The position numbers and the translations under genes were made by a program. A stretch of DNA of 6,234 bases, taken from NCBI GenBank assembly GCA_002068715.1, contig MWAR01000475.1:1-6234 (forward strand), given 5' to 3'. This DNA is from a bacterium ADurb.Bin374 (GTDB lineage: Bacteria > Riflebacteria > Ozemobacteria > Ozemobacterales > Ozemobacteraceae). Within the stretch, counting starts at the first letter, position 1, and each line of letters begins with the position of its first letter. Below, piece by piece: positions 5,898 through 6,234 of this stretch. The notes beneath the pieces were generated by a model that was not told the DNA's origin, ran no database searches, and saw only the letters and a list, made by a program, of their open reading frames with translations.

Positions 5898-6234
5898 TTA
5901 AAAATCAGCGATTCTGTCGATGAATTCGGGCTTGTCGATGAACGGATTCCGGTTGTGCTGGAGGTTCTCGATGCTGTCGTTGCGCTTACGCTCGTTGTCG
6001 TCGACCGGATCCTGGACGTTCCATTCGCGAAGGACCTTTTCTTCGGCAGGCGGGATCTTTTTCCCATAGCGAACCGCGAAGTAAAACTTGGCCCGGGCGA
6101 CATTGCCTCGATGCTGGGGTCGAACCTCGAACACCGATCCGTCGGATTTGCTTCCGCCTTCCTCCCATTCGGGGCTGTCCACGAGGCCGAAGGGATTATT
6201 CCCGCGAATTCCGTTGGCACGTGCATCGGCGGGG
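5898..6234 (-). CDS. Endonuclease I (EndA) family nuclease, C-terminal part (5' end outside window)
   Basis: The visible 111 residues are the C-terminal part of an endonuclease I protein, a usually secreted or periplasmic, metal-dependent, non-specific DNA nuclease. Recognisable blocks in order are ANGIRGNNPFGLV (residues 6-18), RGNVARAKFYFAVRYG, LREWNVQDPVDDNERKRND and HNRNPFIDKPEFIDRI just before the TAA. The family's catalytic His and metal-binding residues lie nearer the N-terminus and are outside the window. A GTG at 6182 could be taken as a start, but the conserved ANGIRGNNPFG block is encoded upstream of it in the same frame, so the gene continues past the right edge. The gene has its own likely 3' hairpin and is separated by a promoter from the glycan operon, so it is probably functionally independent. 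Roles in DNA uptake, nutrient use or an extracellular fusion protein are all possible. Confidence 0.88.
   Translation of the reverse strand, partial: PADARANGIRGNNPFGLVDSPEWEEGGSKSDGSVFEVRPQHRGNVARAKFYFAVRYGKKIPPAEEKVLREWNVQDPVDDNERKRNDSIENLQHNRNPFIDKPEFIDRIADF

Noticed and set aside
4967..5923. 318-codon plus-strand open frame
   Set aside because: It lies mostly antisense to the 203-aa gene and runs through the promoter and hairpin region; its translation is rich in Arg, Pro, Gly and His with no recognisable domain. Long antisense frames are expected in high-GC DNA.
6180..6182. GTG at 6182 as the start of the endonuclease gene
   Set aside because: The conserved ANGIRGNNPFG block is encoded upstream of it in frame, so the true start is beyond the right edge.
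1..6234. CRISPR array, tRNA, rRNA, transposase or defence system
   Set aside because: No regularly spaced repeats, tRNA-like clover pattern, rRNA core segments or transposase and defence protein motifs were seen. A lone EndA-type nuclease is not evidence of a defence system.

Overview
The window looks like part of a surface-polysaccharide (O-antigen, capsule or exopolysaccharide type) locus from a high-GC bacterium. The base composition looks clearly above 60% GC by eye, with third codon positions mostly G or C. The set of B12-type radical SAM enzyme, GT-B glycosyltransferases and Wzx-like flippase is common in environmental Gram-negative lineages such as Deltaproteobacteria-like and other uncultured phyla. 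No marker gene is present, so the lineage cannot be fixed.

Layout, left to right. A plus-strand pair comes first: the C-terminal part of a B12-binding-type radical SAM protein, whose start lies outside the window, followed 19 nt later by a family 4-like glycosyltransferase (GT1). GT1 ends facing a minus-strand set. Read in its own direction, that set is a 203-aa protein of unknown function, a second glycosyltransferase (GT2) joined to it by an ATGA stop/start overlap, and a multi-pass Wzx/MATE-like flippase. A sigma70-like promoter (TTGACA, 18 nt, TAGGGT) and a leader of about 110 nt with possible RNA structure lie upstream of the 203-aa gene. Further right, a perfect 13-bp hairpin probably ends transcription of the last gene, the C-terminal part of an endonuclease I (EndA family) protein that runs off the right edge.

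Probable joint role, inferred from gene types and context: GT1 and GT2 add sugars to a lipid-linked oligosaccharide at the inner face of the cytoplasmic membrane, and the flippase moves the finished unit across. The radical SAM protein may modify a lipid or sugar precursor. GT1 and GT2 are clearly related to each other, share the same unusual motif set, and converge on the flippase from opposite strands. The endonuclease appears to be an unrelated neighbour.

The most noteworthy points are the convergent glycosyltransferase paralogues around the flippase, a pair of 18-bp imperfect direct repeats (16 of 18 identical) placed just outside both ends of the flippase gene, the unrecognised 203-aa protein coupled to GT2, and the promoter plus folded leader in front of that operon. 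I saw no defence system, CRISPR array, tRNA, rRNA or insertion sequence.
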